DNA from: Ophthalmolycus amberensis
Lineage: Eukaryota; Chordata; Actinopteri; Perciformes; Zoarcidae
Direction of reading: 5' to 3'
Assembly: GCA_024529925.1 (NCBI GenBank)
Contig: JAFEUB010000776.1
Coordinates: 124,001-188,000 of the forward strand
DNA: 64,000 nt
Of the stretch, positions 45,689 through 59,399 are shown piece after piece. A program made the position numbers and the translations under genes. How positions within the stretch are numbered: the first letter of the stretch is position 1; the number at the start of each line of letters is the position of its first letter. Under the pieces are notes generated by a model that saw only the letters and a program-made list of their open reading frames with translations, searched no databases and had not been told where the DNA came from.

Positions 45689-48199
45689 ACTGAGCGGACA
45701 CGTGGGATCACTTCACCAGGTAGCTGGTTGCTGCTCGTGCCAGCAGGTGTATGCATGAGTTAGTCCTGGCTCGGTTCAGTTGGTGGTTGTTGGCACAAAA
45801 ATACCCGGAAAGGTAAGAGCTGCTGCTAAACTAATCAGTTGTTTGTTATTGTCCTGTTTTTTGGCTTTTGAGATTATTTACCCCCGTGTTGTGTTTACGC
45901 TCAGCTGCCAGTTTATTAACTAATTCCATGTAACTGCGTTAGAAAGTCATGTTTGGATGAAACTGGTAAAGCTACATGCTGGCTTACTTACTGTGCACAC
46001 GTGGTTTTTCCTACATGTCAAAATATCTGACATGAAAAAGGCCTGTTGATATTATATCGTGAGTCAACTGACTTTGCCTTTTGCTTCTGGTGGTTGTGTT
46101 GCATGTGATGTGGGGACGTAAACCCAACAAGTAATTATCTTGCACACAGAGCATTCTCTTAATTATTTGGCTTATCAGCCTGGCTTTGTCATGTTCACAT
46201 TTTCTTCACACATTTCAAAATGAGCAAAGCTCACAAGCCACTGGTTTACATGACCGCTGTCTTTACTGTTCATATCATAAAAAAAAAGTACTTTAAAAAG
46301 TATGAACTCCGGAGCTGCTGCTGCTTTATGGTTTACACTCAGCCACACTCCACTTGCTTAGTGATTCAATTTGTTTTAGTTGATTTATTATCTGCTGCAT
46401 AGCTGATGTGTCTGAAGCTGAGCAGATGATTTTGTGTTCTAATGAGCCTCCTGCACGACCTGAACCTGCAACTTTTAATGCTCACAGTGTACAACGCATT
46501 TCATTTCACTTCCCATGATGATTGGAGGTGATTTGATTGGGGAAATGCAATATGATAATTGGTATTTGGCCCACATACTAGAGTCTGCATAATAACTGGT
46601 GTAAGGGTTTTTTGGTGTAATAATGTTGCCGCGCTTGGTTGAGACCACGTGGCGAGTGATGGAGTCAGAGCCTTGAAGCCAAATATCAGCAACGTGTTTA
46701 GTAGTCACTCAATCCCAGTGAGTTGTCTGACTTTGGAATAGGATAGCAATTCAACATTGGGAAAGCTCTGATTTACCATATAGGTGGTCGCATAGATTTC
46801 AAAAAACGTCTTGACATAAAAGACAAATCATCACTCTGTAATGTGGTCAGCTGTTCCAAATCTCGCACAAAATCCAAAAGTGTCTCTGTTTTCTAGATGA
46901 TACAAACAAAAAGGTTTCCATCCCCAAGTTTAAAGCTCATTTAATCAAATTAGAGAAGAATTGAGCATCCTGTAATCAAAACCAAGACAAACGGGCCTGT
47001 CAGCTTCATTCATTTGGCCACATTTAAGTTTTAATTCATCCATTAGTCAAATTAAATCAAACTCGGTTGATTAGAAGGATGTCTTGATGACTGAATTAAG
47101 AAATGACTGGTTGTTTTATCAGCATGTGGTCTCCCTGTCTCCTCCGTGTTTTCTACTCAGTGTCTTGTGTTCGATTGTGGCACTTTCCTGTCTTCTTCAG
47201 GTAGTAGAGACTCGCTGGCTCGGCACTTCGCTGACCTGATTTCTGTCTGGCGTCACAGCAATTAATCCGTGTTTAAACGACTAACTGACTGCCTGTGTGA
47301 CTGATTGGCATGAGCAAATCAATTTAAGTGTCTGGGCTCCAGATGTGGCGGCTGGCGTTGAAAAAAAGATAGTGCTTAGTTTTGATAGCCACGCGCACAC
47401 ATTATGCTAATTCGTCCCTCCATGACCTGCGCATCAGGAAGCAATTCAGGAACAATTGCTTGTAATACTCTTAACAGCTTAAAAGTGATTGATAACAAGT
47501 TCTGGGAGTGTGGCAGTTGTATATTTATGATCGTGGGAGTCGAAATGGCCTGACAATTCCCTGTTTTATCTCTGTCTCCGTGGAGCTGTGTAGTTGAGCT
47601 GCATGCGCTCTTTTTTGCCTCTTGAACAACAAACAAATGGCTTCAACAGCTCACTTCCCTTAAGACTGTGATGAATTCTCTGCACTCTAAATAGGCCGCG
47701 CTGGTTTGACTGGCCATTGCTCCCATAAGACAATGGACTCTTAATAGGCTTTGCTAAATGGCCAGAACCCAGTGAGTCTGTCATAAAACAAATGAAGAGT
47801 GGTAGAGAGGGAAAGAGAGGGAACGAGCCAGCGATAGACGGAGGGAGTGAGTGAGGGAATTGTTTCCTGCACTAAGTGGCTTTAAATGGCTGTGGAAAAC
47901 AGTTAACGAGGCTGACCTGGCGGGGGACCAGAGGGTAGGCAGCTGTCAGGTCCAGCCTGGGCAGTCTGGGCATGTGTGTGTGTGTGTGTTTATTTGTTTG
48001 ACTGCGGTAACCAGCAGTTAAAATAATAAAGAGCTCACCTGTCGATTGAGTCCCCAAACAGGAGCTCCATCTCTGTGCCAGTCACCACCGGGCCACAACA
48101 ACCTAATAATTGCTCCAGGCAACCCTGCCGATGGCGAGCTGCCTTCATGGCTCTCTGTGTGTGTATTATAGGAGAAGGGCACACACCCCTACGTCAGTT

Positions 48200-48360
48200 T
48201 TAGTTACAATTTGACATTAATTGTGACGCAGATCTGGTGTGACAGGCATACACACCCACAAACAAACACTAACCTGCAAGTATACGCACCGTTACAAACC
48301 CGGTTGTGCCTGCCCCGGATTAAAATGAACCTTGAACAGAACGAATGCGATTTGAAAGTG
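48200..48360. repeat. Local duplication, copy A
   Basis: It shares 21 identical bases (48209-48229) with 49683-49703, and 27 of 30 bases (48329-48358) with 49821-49850, in the same order and orientation. Inner spacing differs by 18 bp because of CA-rich sequence. Confidence 0.75.
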
Positions 48361-49674
48361 TAATATTAAACGTACAGAGTTGATTTACACTGCGCTCTCT
48401 ATACCTTACACTCTGTTCAGCACGTTCTGGTTTTTCATCACATTTTGTTTTGTTCTTTCGGGGGGAGATTCAGGCTTCCTGATGAAATAAATATCCCGAT
48501 ACAGTATTTATAACGCTGGTTCAATCTGGTAGCGCCGTCAACTTTTTCATTTTCTCTTGAAAGCGCCAAAAGGATACTCACTCACACTGGGGGATTCAAA
48601 TGTTTTCTATAATTTACAGCTGCAATAAACATTTTCTCACATGTGAAGCCGTTAGCTTTCAGCGGATTTGATTATTAGGCATGGATTTTCCTTTCATAGT
48701 GTACCGTTGCCCTCAGGCTGCATAGCACTATACATGTATGGACCATTTTCCCTCTCTTGATATGGGCTTTTCATCCCTGCAGAGTAGAGTGTTCGAAAAC
48801 ATGTCTCTAGGCAATCCAGTCACACTAAGGTGGTTGATTTAAAAAACACGAGTGCTGCTCGGATGGAGATGCTACATTAAATGCTGCATCTATACTTCAC
48901 TTCTAACACTCATGAAAACGGTTATCTATTCTATAGTATTTATGATGCAGTTGCAAGGAATACTGGGATTACGATTGTGTTATTTAACTAGTGTCCTGAA
49001 CAGCCACTTGCACTGTATCAGTTTGCATCTGGTATTATTAGTTTGGGTTTTGGTCAAAAGTCGTGACTCAAGAGTCCTCTACAGACATATCTAAAGATAG
49101 TTATTCCATGCAGGTAAACGAGACAAATAAAAGAGTTGTAACCAAGTGTTTATTGCCGTAACAATGATCCATCCTTTGCCTTAATTAAAGTAGTGGCTGG
49201 CTTTAACACAAACCACAACCTTAACCTCAACCTAACCAAGCTGTTCGTGTGCCCAAGCCAACCAAACCTTAAACATAGCATTGTCAGATCGTAACAATTA
49301 TTCATTTCTGTCACGGTTTTGGAAGGCATTCACAAACAATGTTGTCCTGTTTAATAGTGGCATTACATCAGAAAACACCAAACTGTGCTTGGTGCATGTA
49401 CAAATACAAAATAATATTTATGCAAGTGGGTGAACTGCTACCTCAATATTCGTTCCCTAACTTTGGTTCTTCACCATCGGTTTCACACTGCCGAAAGCAA
49501 CGCGTGCCTCTTCTTTGTACGTCTCTTGTCCGACTGATTGACGTGGACTAATTGTTTATTCATGCGAAAACACAGCTGAGCATTTACCTACAGAATGCAT
49601 GAGTGTGTGTGTGTGTGTTTGTCCCTGCGTATACTATACTCACAAGAGGTGGGTAAACATATACTCGCCTATTT

Positions 49675-49855
49675 TATTTACGATTTGACATTAATTGTGA
49701 CGCTGATTCGGTTTGACAGCGGTATACATGCACACAAACACACACAAACACACGTAAACATGTGCCAACAGCTGCATGAACATGCTACTTACAAGTCGTT
49801 TGTGCCCGAGAAAACAATTAACCTTGAGCAGAACGAATGGGATTTGGAAGCAGAG
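49675..49855. repeat. Local duplication, copy B
   Basis: Partner of copy A, 1.47 kb away, same strand. Its middle has expanded CA-type sequence (acacaaacacac). I do not recognise it as a known repeat family. Confidence 0.75.
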
Positions 49856-49907
49856 CACTGAACGACGACTGCAGAGTTCCTGCTGTTGCTCATTAGTCAT
49901 GTGCAAT

Positions 49908-49941
49908 ACATGTGGCACGGATATGGAACCGTGCCACATGT
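49908..49941. repeat. 13-bp perfect inverted repeat, 8-base loop
   Basis: acatgtggcacgg (49908-49920) is the exact reverse complement of 49929-49941, with loop atatggaa. After one mismatch the stem continues for five more pairs (tgcaa / ttgca). It lies 50 bp right of duplication copy B. Confidence 0.85.
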
Positions 49942-52079
49942 TTGCATATACATGAAGGCACCGACTTATCCAATGGTTATGTACGAGTTTCCTGCTGATG
50001 GATGGCTTCCATCAGTTTGTTTTGTTACAGATTGGTCTGTGCAGTACAACGGCAGTACCTGTGTTTTGATATTTGCATTTTAAAACAAAATAGATCAAAC
50101 TTCTGACGTGTGTCTCGTGTTGTGTTGGTCGTCAAGTGATTCAAGCGATTACTGAATGATTTCCTCTGCAAAGCGGGGTGTGACGGCGTTATGAAATTAA
50201 TGAACGTTGGGTGGGCTGCATGGAGGATGAATGGATGGCGTACTCGGTGAGAGATGAGACGGAGGGCGGGGCGGTTGTCTCATTTTTAGTAATCTTTAAC
50301 ATTCAAAGTCCCGACGAGATACCCGAAGAAAAGGACACAGAGGCGGAAGGACAAAGGGGAGGCGGGAGAGGAATGTGGTGTTCGGGTTTGAGATTGACGA
50401 GGTGGTCCGAACGTTTTTTTTCCGAAACATGTTAAATGATTGCAAATGCATAAAGGTTGCTCTGATTGGTCACCTTGCCTGTCGAGTAAGCAAAGATCAA
50501 AACACACCCACCGAAATCATTCATGTGTCCCTGGTAGACCTTTTGCTTTGGTGCTCACAAGCACATGCAAGCTAGCTCCAGTGGGCCATCAGTCTAAAAT
50601 GCATTCACTCCAGCAAAGATATGACAGACCTTTTCCACGGTAAACATTTTGACTTGCCGTAGCAGAAAAAGCACAGGTGAAACACACACATATATATAAT
50701 TCTAGGCTTACGACTGTCAGAGATATACTGATTAATAGTGTAAAACTAGGGTTATTCTTCTTGGTTCAAATAAGCTGCAATATTAGTCAATATGAATATT
50801 ATATCGTGGATAAAGTACACACTGTATACCTTACATAGGACATAGTTTGCTAATGCACGTTGGTTATTGCATGATTTGGTTTTACTACATTTTTACCTGG
50901 TTTGGATTTATGATTTGTCACATTTAACGTTATTAAATTGTCCGTCTGTGTTTGGGACTGAGACACCCTTTAAATTTGCTCAATCATCAAAACCTTGAAA
51001 CCCCATGTTTCTCCTCCAGACCTATTTATCCACAAGTGTGAATGAGGTTTCTAATTGAGTCGACCCTGCAATTAACCAGCAACCTGTCGATGTTGTGACG
51101 CTGCCTCCCGCCCGTCATGCAGGGGTACGTCTGCCCTTGAACCAGGAAAGGATTAAGTGGAACTAAGTGGAACAATGAGTAACATTGTAATCTTCCGATC
51201 TCCTATTTAAATGAAGTCAAGCCTTCGTCAGAGATTTCACTGGCCACACTTTGAGTTTCAGCATTAATTGTAGATGTGTTTTTTTCGAGGCAGTGAAAGG
51301 AATGTTTCCCCAGCCCTCCCTAACAAGATTAGTCACTTTCAAAGAGCAGATAAAAGCTGCATGCAGTCGACTGCCTACTCTTGTTCTTTTTCTGCAAACA
51401 CGTGGATCAGGCACCGGTGAACGTGTAGGTGAAGTTAAGCACCGGCATCAGATTAACATTCAGCAGCAGTTGTGACTTGATTTCTCTGAACTCATCACCG
51501 TTTGCTCACTCTTCATGTGATCATTTCTCAATGCAAGGAAAATGTACATGCCTCGCAATTGTGAGGGACAGCGCGGCATATACTTATTTCAACACTGTAG
51601 ACATTATCGTATTCAATTACTGGAACTGCTGCATTATTGATAGTTGTGTGAAATGGATTTTCTGTTAATTGTCTAAAGTCAATCGTGCGCATGTGTGAAG
51701 CAAAACCTTGACACTGAAAATAACATCAATTGAGTGCTTTCACTTTTCAGCAATCAGAAGTAATTGCTGAGATATTGTAAATGAGTATGTTTGTCAGAAA
51801 GGGAATCAGTAAATCCGAATCACTATCATCCATCGTAAGAGGGGCTGTGTTTCTCAGACTTCTACAAGAGTTCAATAGAGGGCCACCCACATTTATTTAG
51901 GCCCGTCTCATCTAACAGGCTCTGAAGTAGGTGTTGGAAGTTACATGGTTTATTGTTATGATTTTATTTCTTTACGTAAACGCTAACAATTGGGAGGTTT
52001 AAAGATTGTGTGTGTGTGTGACGGTTGGTCAGTAGTAGTATTCAGTCCTTACTGTCATAGCCTAAAACTACTTGAGACA

Positions 52080-52545
52080 TTGTCATAATGGTCGGTCTGC
52101 ACAGTTAGATTAAGCACGTCGCTCACCTGAGGCAGGCGGATTCCAGGTGAAACATGGGCCCACGGAGAAGCAAAAGTATCTCTCACTGCACGCCAAAACC
52201 AGCCTGACAGCATAGACACAGATGGGGGACGGTGACGACACACTCGACCCAACCGCAACACTGCCGGCGCCCTGGTGCAACGGCTGTGCCAGGAGAAAGA
52301 TACCACACCGCCAACACGGGAACCAGTGGCTCAGAGAGGTTTGAATGATTGAAGGGAACAAACACGAGTCCCTCTCTTTTCCTCTTGATCCATCCACCAA
52401 ACAAACTCCGATCCATTTGCCTGGTTTATTTGGGCTGTAATGAAGTATGGTCAGTCGAACCCGGGTGCAGACAGAACAACCGAACCGAGGCTGTTTGAAA
52501 TAAGGAAAGTGGTGCGGTTTGTTTGTGATATGAAATGTGTCCATG
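52080..52545. mobile_element. Possible non-autonomous DNA transposon remnant
   Basis: GC-richer than its surroundings, with tcgaacccgggtgcagac, aaccgaaccgaggc and ggtgcggtttgtttg. These phrases resemble a fish repeat full of 'gaaccaaaccgagg/ggtgcggtttg'. Ends and target-site duplication not defined. Confidence 0.3.
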
Positions 52546-55458
52546 AACCGATCTCATAAATGATCTGTATAAGGCATGTTTATAACCTAAACCAATTCAT
52601 GCAAATCCTTCGGTAACACATATGCATGCCCTGGTGGATATTTCCCTGATTAATAAGGTGAAAAACGTTAAACTGCCGTGCTTGTATCTGACTCTGTGTA
52701 CTTTGTCAGTTCATTAAGTCCATTATAAAGTGCGTGTGTGTCATAGTGTATGGAATATCTCAAGTACTCTCAATATTCTGCTGTTTATATCGCTTCTTTT
52801 TTGCTTTTCTCAGGTCTCTTCGCTTTGACTTTGCTTCACACTTGCTTCACTGTGATGTGACACAAAAGGAATATTATACCAAACACCTTTGTTTTGTATC
52901 AAACGCTCTCTCGCCCCTACTGGCTTAACAAAAGCAGCTCTGAAAAGTTGGTAGCTCACTTCTTAATGGTTGTTGACAGCTGGAGTCAACCCAGAATCAC
53001 GCCGTAAATGTCCACAGAAACTTTTCAAACCCCTCCTGCAGCACATCCTACCGCTCCTCTATTCATTTGTATGCTTAATAACTTCTGAACAAGAAAAAAA
53101 ACTTTTGCTTGTTGCCGGCGCGGTTAGCGGTTTTTGCCCTGGGTTCTATACAAAACTTTGTCTGTTCGGCTGCTATATACCTTATTCCTGATGTACTTTG
53201 CCCGACTTTATCCTGCATGTCTCCGCAGCTACTTCTTCTTTCCGTTGTATCTGAGCCTGTGGAGTGAGCTGTGGTCATTCTCTGCCTCATCTTTCTCTGC
53301 CTCACGGCTCCACACTGCACCAGTGTGCCTGTGGAGAGTCTCGTCACTCACCCAGACACCAGGACACCTCCTGACAAGGTCACAGAGGTCTGCCACTCCG
53401 AGATTAAAACAGCTCCATCCATCCAAAGAGTTCCCCCCCTCCGGGCAGCCATTATCATAGCAGAGCGCCATGCCAAAAAGCTCAAATGGATATGTAGCGC
53501 ACAAGCTGTGACCTTCCAACAGACTGCTGTCATTCTCAGGTCTCTCTGTCTTGTGAGACGGCGATAGTCGGTGGTTATGGTGTCCTCCCCCCCGTTTTAT
53601 TTTAAGGGAAATGATGCTGTCACACGCTGTTTTCAGTTTCCCACAAACACAGTTGTCAAAACTGGCACACAAACCTCATTAGTGCCTAGTAGTGCGCACA
53701 TGTTTGCTTGTTTGAGTTTTGCTCGACTCACGGTACGCCGTGGGAGAAAGAGGGCAGTCTGGCTTGGGGACCCCAGAGCACTCTTATCCATCCATCCATT
53801 ATTTCTGTCTGCAAGTAGAAAATGTAGTCTGTTTGGCATAAAATGTTTTTTTTCACCGTGTAGACAAGAACGCCGTCTTAAATGCTGCTATATGCCCTTT
53901 TAAGAAACATACTTGGCGGTCCTCGACGATAGAGAACATGCAGCCGATCGGTAAAGTAAGAGTGGAAGTGTGATAAACTTGCATATTAAAAATTATGTAT
54001 TTTTAATGAAACAATTTCCCTCGCAGCCATAAAGCAATTCAACAGAGAATTCCTGTAGAATCGGACCTGTTGTCATCAACTGTACGATGCAGCATGAAGG
54101 CCTTCTGAGGTACAAACAAACAGAAACCCGTCTGATTGTTTCTAGAAAGCACACTAATTACCGCGATTAAACTAAATGTCTCTTAATGAGGTTATGATTT
54201 ATTGTTATTTAAATGCAACACAAAGCACCCTTTGAAGGGAGACACCATTTATTTGGATAGATTAATTATTTAATTAGCTTATGATTGTGTGGTGAGAAAG
54301 GCCTCTGGTTCACCTCTAGTTGCATTTCATGTTAATGTTTTTGCCCATTAGACTTTAACTTAACTGACATATTGCTTGTCATGTAGGGGAAAAATAGGTT
54401 CACATAAGACTTGGATTCTTATCTTTTACGATATTCACACACCTATATTATACCTATATATTCACATATAGTAGTGGATGGAAATGCACATTTATTTGCG
54501 GATTATTTGGAAATTTGGTTAAAATTTGTGTTACATGGGGATGTAAACTTGATTATAGACCAGCTTCTGTTTCCACAGAAGAACCTATAGACATTCAACC
54601 ATGGCAGTGGTCAGTAAAGCACTTTCATTTAGTTATTATTATACATGCTACAGACTGTATTATGTTTTCAAATGATGAGTAAATAATTAAAAAGTCCTGT
54701 TGTCCACCATTCTTTACTCTACTGGAGAGGGACCGTCATCTAGACCAGTCCGTTTAACTGCCAGTCCAACAAAATGGACTAAAAACATGATGGTTTGGCA
54801 CACAGGGCATGCGGATAAGAGCCTGCAGAGTGCTCTCAGCACTTTACTGACCACACATTTTAAACTCATTATCTCACCACTCAAAGTTGAGTGTTACAAA
54901 GTTCTTGCTTTACAATAGCAGGTCAAACACCACCACTGCCTGATCCTACAATTTTAAGAAATGCTCTTGGACATTCTTGAGTGTTTTGAGCACTGTGTAA
55001 AAGGAAGAGCAGGCATCATACATGTTGTTCCAACCCTTCACAAGCACCTTTCATCAGCCAAAGCAAAACATCAATTTGAACCCGTCAAGTGATGTAGAGA
55101 TGTGAAATATCACACTATATACAACATAAGACAATATAACACTGTCGCTTCTCTGCCTACTTCTCCCTGTCTTTTTCACCACACCTTGTACCATATTTTG
55201 ACAGCATGAGATCTGAATTGATGAGAGAGTTTGTGTGTGTTTGTCTACCCCACAGCAACTCCTAGTGGGGGCAGAAACATGTGTATTGGGAGATTGGGAG
55301 GGGGGGGGGGGGGGGTCTAATAGTGTGAGGAGAGTGTGTGTTTGTGTATGAACACTGTCAGGAGGGTTGCCAAGTCTCAGGCAGCATGTGCCCGGGGGGT
55401 AAGGAGGACTGGGATGTATTTGTTTAGAGATGAATGCGCGTACACGTGTTCACACACA

Positions 55459-55464
<6 letters not shown>

Positions 55465-55507
<43 letters not shown>
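55465..55507. repeat. (CA)21 microsatellite
   Basis: About 21 uninterrupted CA units. A G16 run lies 150 bp to its left (55300-55315). Confidence 0.9.
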
Positions 55508-55508
<1 letters not shown>

Positions 55509-58500
55509 GATGCATCTAATTGGCAGAAGACAGCTGCTGCCAACCAGAAAACCCATGTGAACGTACTCATCGTGCTTTGGCCCACAGGCAGCCACGCCGC
55601 ACTTAACAAATTTCCCTCATCGTAATGAGAGCAAATGTGCAGCGAATTCATTTCCCATCTAAAGCGTTTTATTTACAAGCCATGTAGCACAAGACCTAAC
55701 AACCTTTGATTGTCATCATCTTCCCATCATTACTTCCAGTTATATTTGTTGTAACTCAAAGATTCATTCGATCGGTATCAGGTTGAGAGACTTGATTCAG
55801 CAGCAGAGATGTTACAGTTCCTGTGCAACCCAGTATCATGGCAGTGTAGGTGTGTGGAAACAAACAAGGAGTCGAGTATTCCCTTTGGCTGCACCTTGTG
55901 GCCGTTTATTTCCATCCATACAAAACATAAAACACATTCACTTCCTGTCACCCTTTAACCCCCTCTGTCACCAGGGTTACGCCCCTTTCCTGAAAGGGGC
56001 CCCGTAAATTCGGTCGTCCCCTACAGCAGGTTGCTATTTGAAGCTCAGCCATGATGTTTTTACCTAAACCTAATGTTCGTTATGTTACGTGATCCGAAAG
56101 AGAAGTCGTTCCGAGCGAGACAAAAACTGTACCAGTAGATTGCATTTAACTTGATGAACTGCCGTGAGACTATGTTGTCCTGCGTACTCTATGAGGACCT
56201 CAACAGCCAGAATATTTTTTCTTTTTTTGTCTTGATGTCAATCTCAACGATTGCAAGAACACTTAACAGGGACACAGCATGTGTGTGTGTGTGTGTGTGT
56301 AGGTGTGTGCACATTGATGGTGTAAAGATTCGTTCCAACAGGAAATTAGTTTGAATATTTTATTATTTCAGCAAAAATTCACTGTGGTATAACCTCTCTC
56401 AATCAGTTTATTTATTTTTTTTATACTTTCAAAGATTATGGAAAGCAGGCCAATGGTTCAAGACCATTTTTCAAGATCAAAAGTTAGACTGAAAGGACAA
56501 TAGCTCTCTGTATTACCGGTACAGGAGGGACAAGAGTATGTGATTGGTGGACAGTAATGTAGGTTTTCACTAAAGGTGGAAATATGGCTTCACATTATAC
56601 ATTTCTTTTATTTTCTCGATTTGATCAAGCTGTATTTTTGTAGTTTCTCGCCATATTACCATTTGACTGAAGGTCAAATTCTTCACATTGTTGCAGAAGA
56701 CTACCCGTTACATGCAACGATAACTACAGCTACTTACATTTCAAACACAAATGCTCCAACACTCTTTGATCTGCTGTATTCATCAGGATTTCAGTCATTG
56801 ACCTTGACGTCAGTCAGCTTGACTGCCAGTTTTAAATGATTTCATACATATAGATGAATTTGGGTAACTCTTCCTCTATTACGTTATGCAGTAACAGCTT
56901 ATAAACAGCCACATTTTGTACCCTCCTCCTTTCTCTGGAGATTATTTAATTCCCAAATGTCTCTGGTCATAATTAACAGCTATGGTATCTGCACTGTGTG
57001 CTGGGGCAGGGTTGTAATATGTGCTCTTAAAAAAGTAGGAACATAGCAGTGGAAGATACCAAATACAAAACAAGTAAATTATGTGAATCGATTCAAATTT
57101 TGAAATATCTTTGAGACAACTTTCAGTTACGCATTAGGAGACCGTGTTGGGTTTGTGTGGAAGGATCCCTGAGCAGAGAGGGATGGAGAGTGAAAGACGA
57201 GACAGGGTTGTTTACAGAACTCGGTGATAATTGTCAGAAGTTAGCGACTCATTGCAAAGATCCTCTGACTGATTCGAAATAGACTCACTGATGCAGAGAC
57301 ACCGTGTTCCCATCCACACCCTCTACGTCTCCCGGCAGTTGCCACACCGCCCAGTAGGTGGAAGCAAAGCCACACTGATATAAAAAAAAACCCGTTTGGT
57401 GTGACTTCCTCCAGATGGTGAGTGGCACGCAGGAGCTCCTCTGGTCTTCTTTCCCCAAGCAGGCAGACAGGTCCTTTCAACTCTCTTCAATCAAGTTTCC
57501 ATGAAGGCAGAACGAGACCTAGTGCTCCTTACAGCCAGAGCTTTGCGAGAGCTCCATTCCAAAGTGACAGATACTGCGGTTTCAGATCGAAGCGACCTGC
57601 ACCCCCGACAGGGAGAGCAGGAGGGGAGAGAAAGAAATGGCAATGGAGAGAGAAAATTGGGAAGGATGTGGATGGCTTGAGAAAGTGCAGATGTTTATGA
57701 TCAAATGGGGTTTACGGGAGGTCGCGAAAACATAAATGAAACATGAGCTTGTGGTTGGCCCTTGATCCAACTTTGAACCTGCAGCTTTTAAGCCTTGGGT
57801 GTATGTAACACTCACTCTTTCTCTCTCCTGCTGCATCTCCCTCTCTAATTAATGCTCAGCTATGTGAACCCAGGATTAGATCAGACCAGGGAAATCAATG
57901 GCTGACAGCAGAGGAAAAAAAGAGGAGAGCAATAAGCAAGCTGTCACATTTTAATCAGGCTGGTTGAGGATCGTGAGTATTAGCAACGGTTGTGTCTTTG
58001 TCAGTCGCATGCATGCATGTGCAATACACGCGGTGTGTGTGCATCCACATGTGTAAGCCAGTGTCAAGGGTAGCTCTTGTGATGCCTGTGGGAGAGGTTG
58101 GACCCTGAAGTTCCCACAGAAAAGACCAACTGATCTTCGGAAGTCTTGGAGGCATGCACGGCTATGCAAGGCTGCAACCTCAGCGGCAGCAGTGGTGGGA
58201 ATGGGAGCCACCCTGCAGCGTGTTTTCACAAACCGGCCTCAAATTGAAAACATCACACTTGACTCCCCTTACATGATTTCGCCAGGGTTTTTGAATACCG
58301 CAAAATGGAAATGTGTGAAAAGAATATTCAGGAATGGCAGTTTGATTTGAAAGATATACTTTAAAAGGAAAAATCTTGCCCTTACCGAAAAAACCTTACT
58401 CTTGATTGGGAGAATTACTGAGTTTTAATGAGAAAAAAACTTTGATTCCACTCAATATTCATACTCATGTTCATCTTGGGGGCACGAGCCAGTGTTCCAG

Positions 58501-59399
58501 TGATCTCGCATTGATGGCTCTAGTATACAGCAGAGCGGAGCTCACGCCTCAACAATAGCTGTAATAGACTGAACAGTGGGTAAGTGAATCAAGTTAAACT
58601 AGATTGTTTAATGATTTTGCAGTTTAATTGTGATGCACTGGTTTTTAATTGGCCATTTTTCAGTCGGCACACCATCTGCGTGGTGTTTATGCGTAAACGC
58701 TCTTTGTTAAAGCACTAAATGCCCAGGCGATATGTCTTCAGCCCTCTAGACCAGGTGTCGGACCTGTTGCCAAGGAGCGTGACGGGCAGAAAAACCTTCG
58801 GATATACTGAACTGTCCCAGCCGTGTCTCATCAGCAGTCAGAGCTATTAAAACTTATCTTTTTTGTCTTTGACATTCAACAGGCTAAACCGGCCAACGGG
58901 TGTGTTTTGTGGTTCCCTTTTTCACATTGCTCTCAGAAGATTTGTTTAAAGTCTGTAGCAGCAGCAACAAGCTGCGGTGTTTAAATTGTGTCCTCTGATC
59001 CCAAGTCCTTTAATCCACAGTTGTGGTTCCACTGATAAACAGAGCAATTCTTTACCAATAGGTCATGTTCGCTAAGCCCCAGCTCCTTGTCGGTATACTG
59101 AACCTGTATATGTCACCACCAGAAAGTCTACCAGATTACATGCCTGGTAGTACTCTCAGATTCTGACTGCTGGAAACTTAAAGAAAAATAGCTTCTGACG
59201 CTGCACGTCTCACTGAGATTTAATTCCATTCCAATAAGTTATTCAATTTCACAACTTGAATTGTTTTGTATTTCTTACTGAAACCAAGACCAATTGACTC
59301 TATTTTTTTCAGCTATTTTTAAGTTTTCTCCCCTAAAATAGCTATCCTAATTACCCCGGGCTCTTCTGACAGACTTGAGACCTGGCTGTTGTTCTTAAT

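Larger units (their letters stand above)
45813..59399. other. Gene-poor stretch with repeats
   Basis: No protein motif recognised on either strand. It holds the duplicated pair (48165-48385 and 49600-49880), a hairpin (49908-49941), GT/CA repeats (47972-47989, 55465-55507, 56281-56302), a G16 run (55300-55315), and a GC-richer, transposon-like block (about 52080-52545). Confidence 0.55.

Noticed and set aside
52450..52470. tRNA B-box-like word (ggttcgactg on the minus strand)
   Set aside because: No A box, no cloverleaf and no terminator. Part of a repeat-like block.
52110..52544. 144-codon minus frame
   Set aside because: Coincides with a GC-richer repeat-like block. No protein motif.
53229..53672. 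147-codon minus frame with overlapping + frames
   Set aside because: No recognisable domain, no splice context. It may be an old repeat, but I could not name one.
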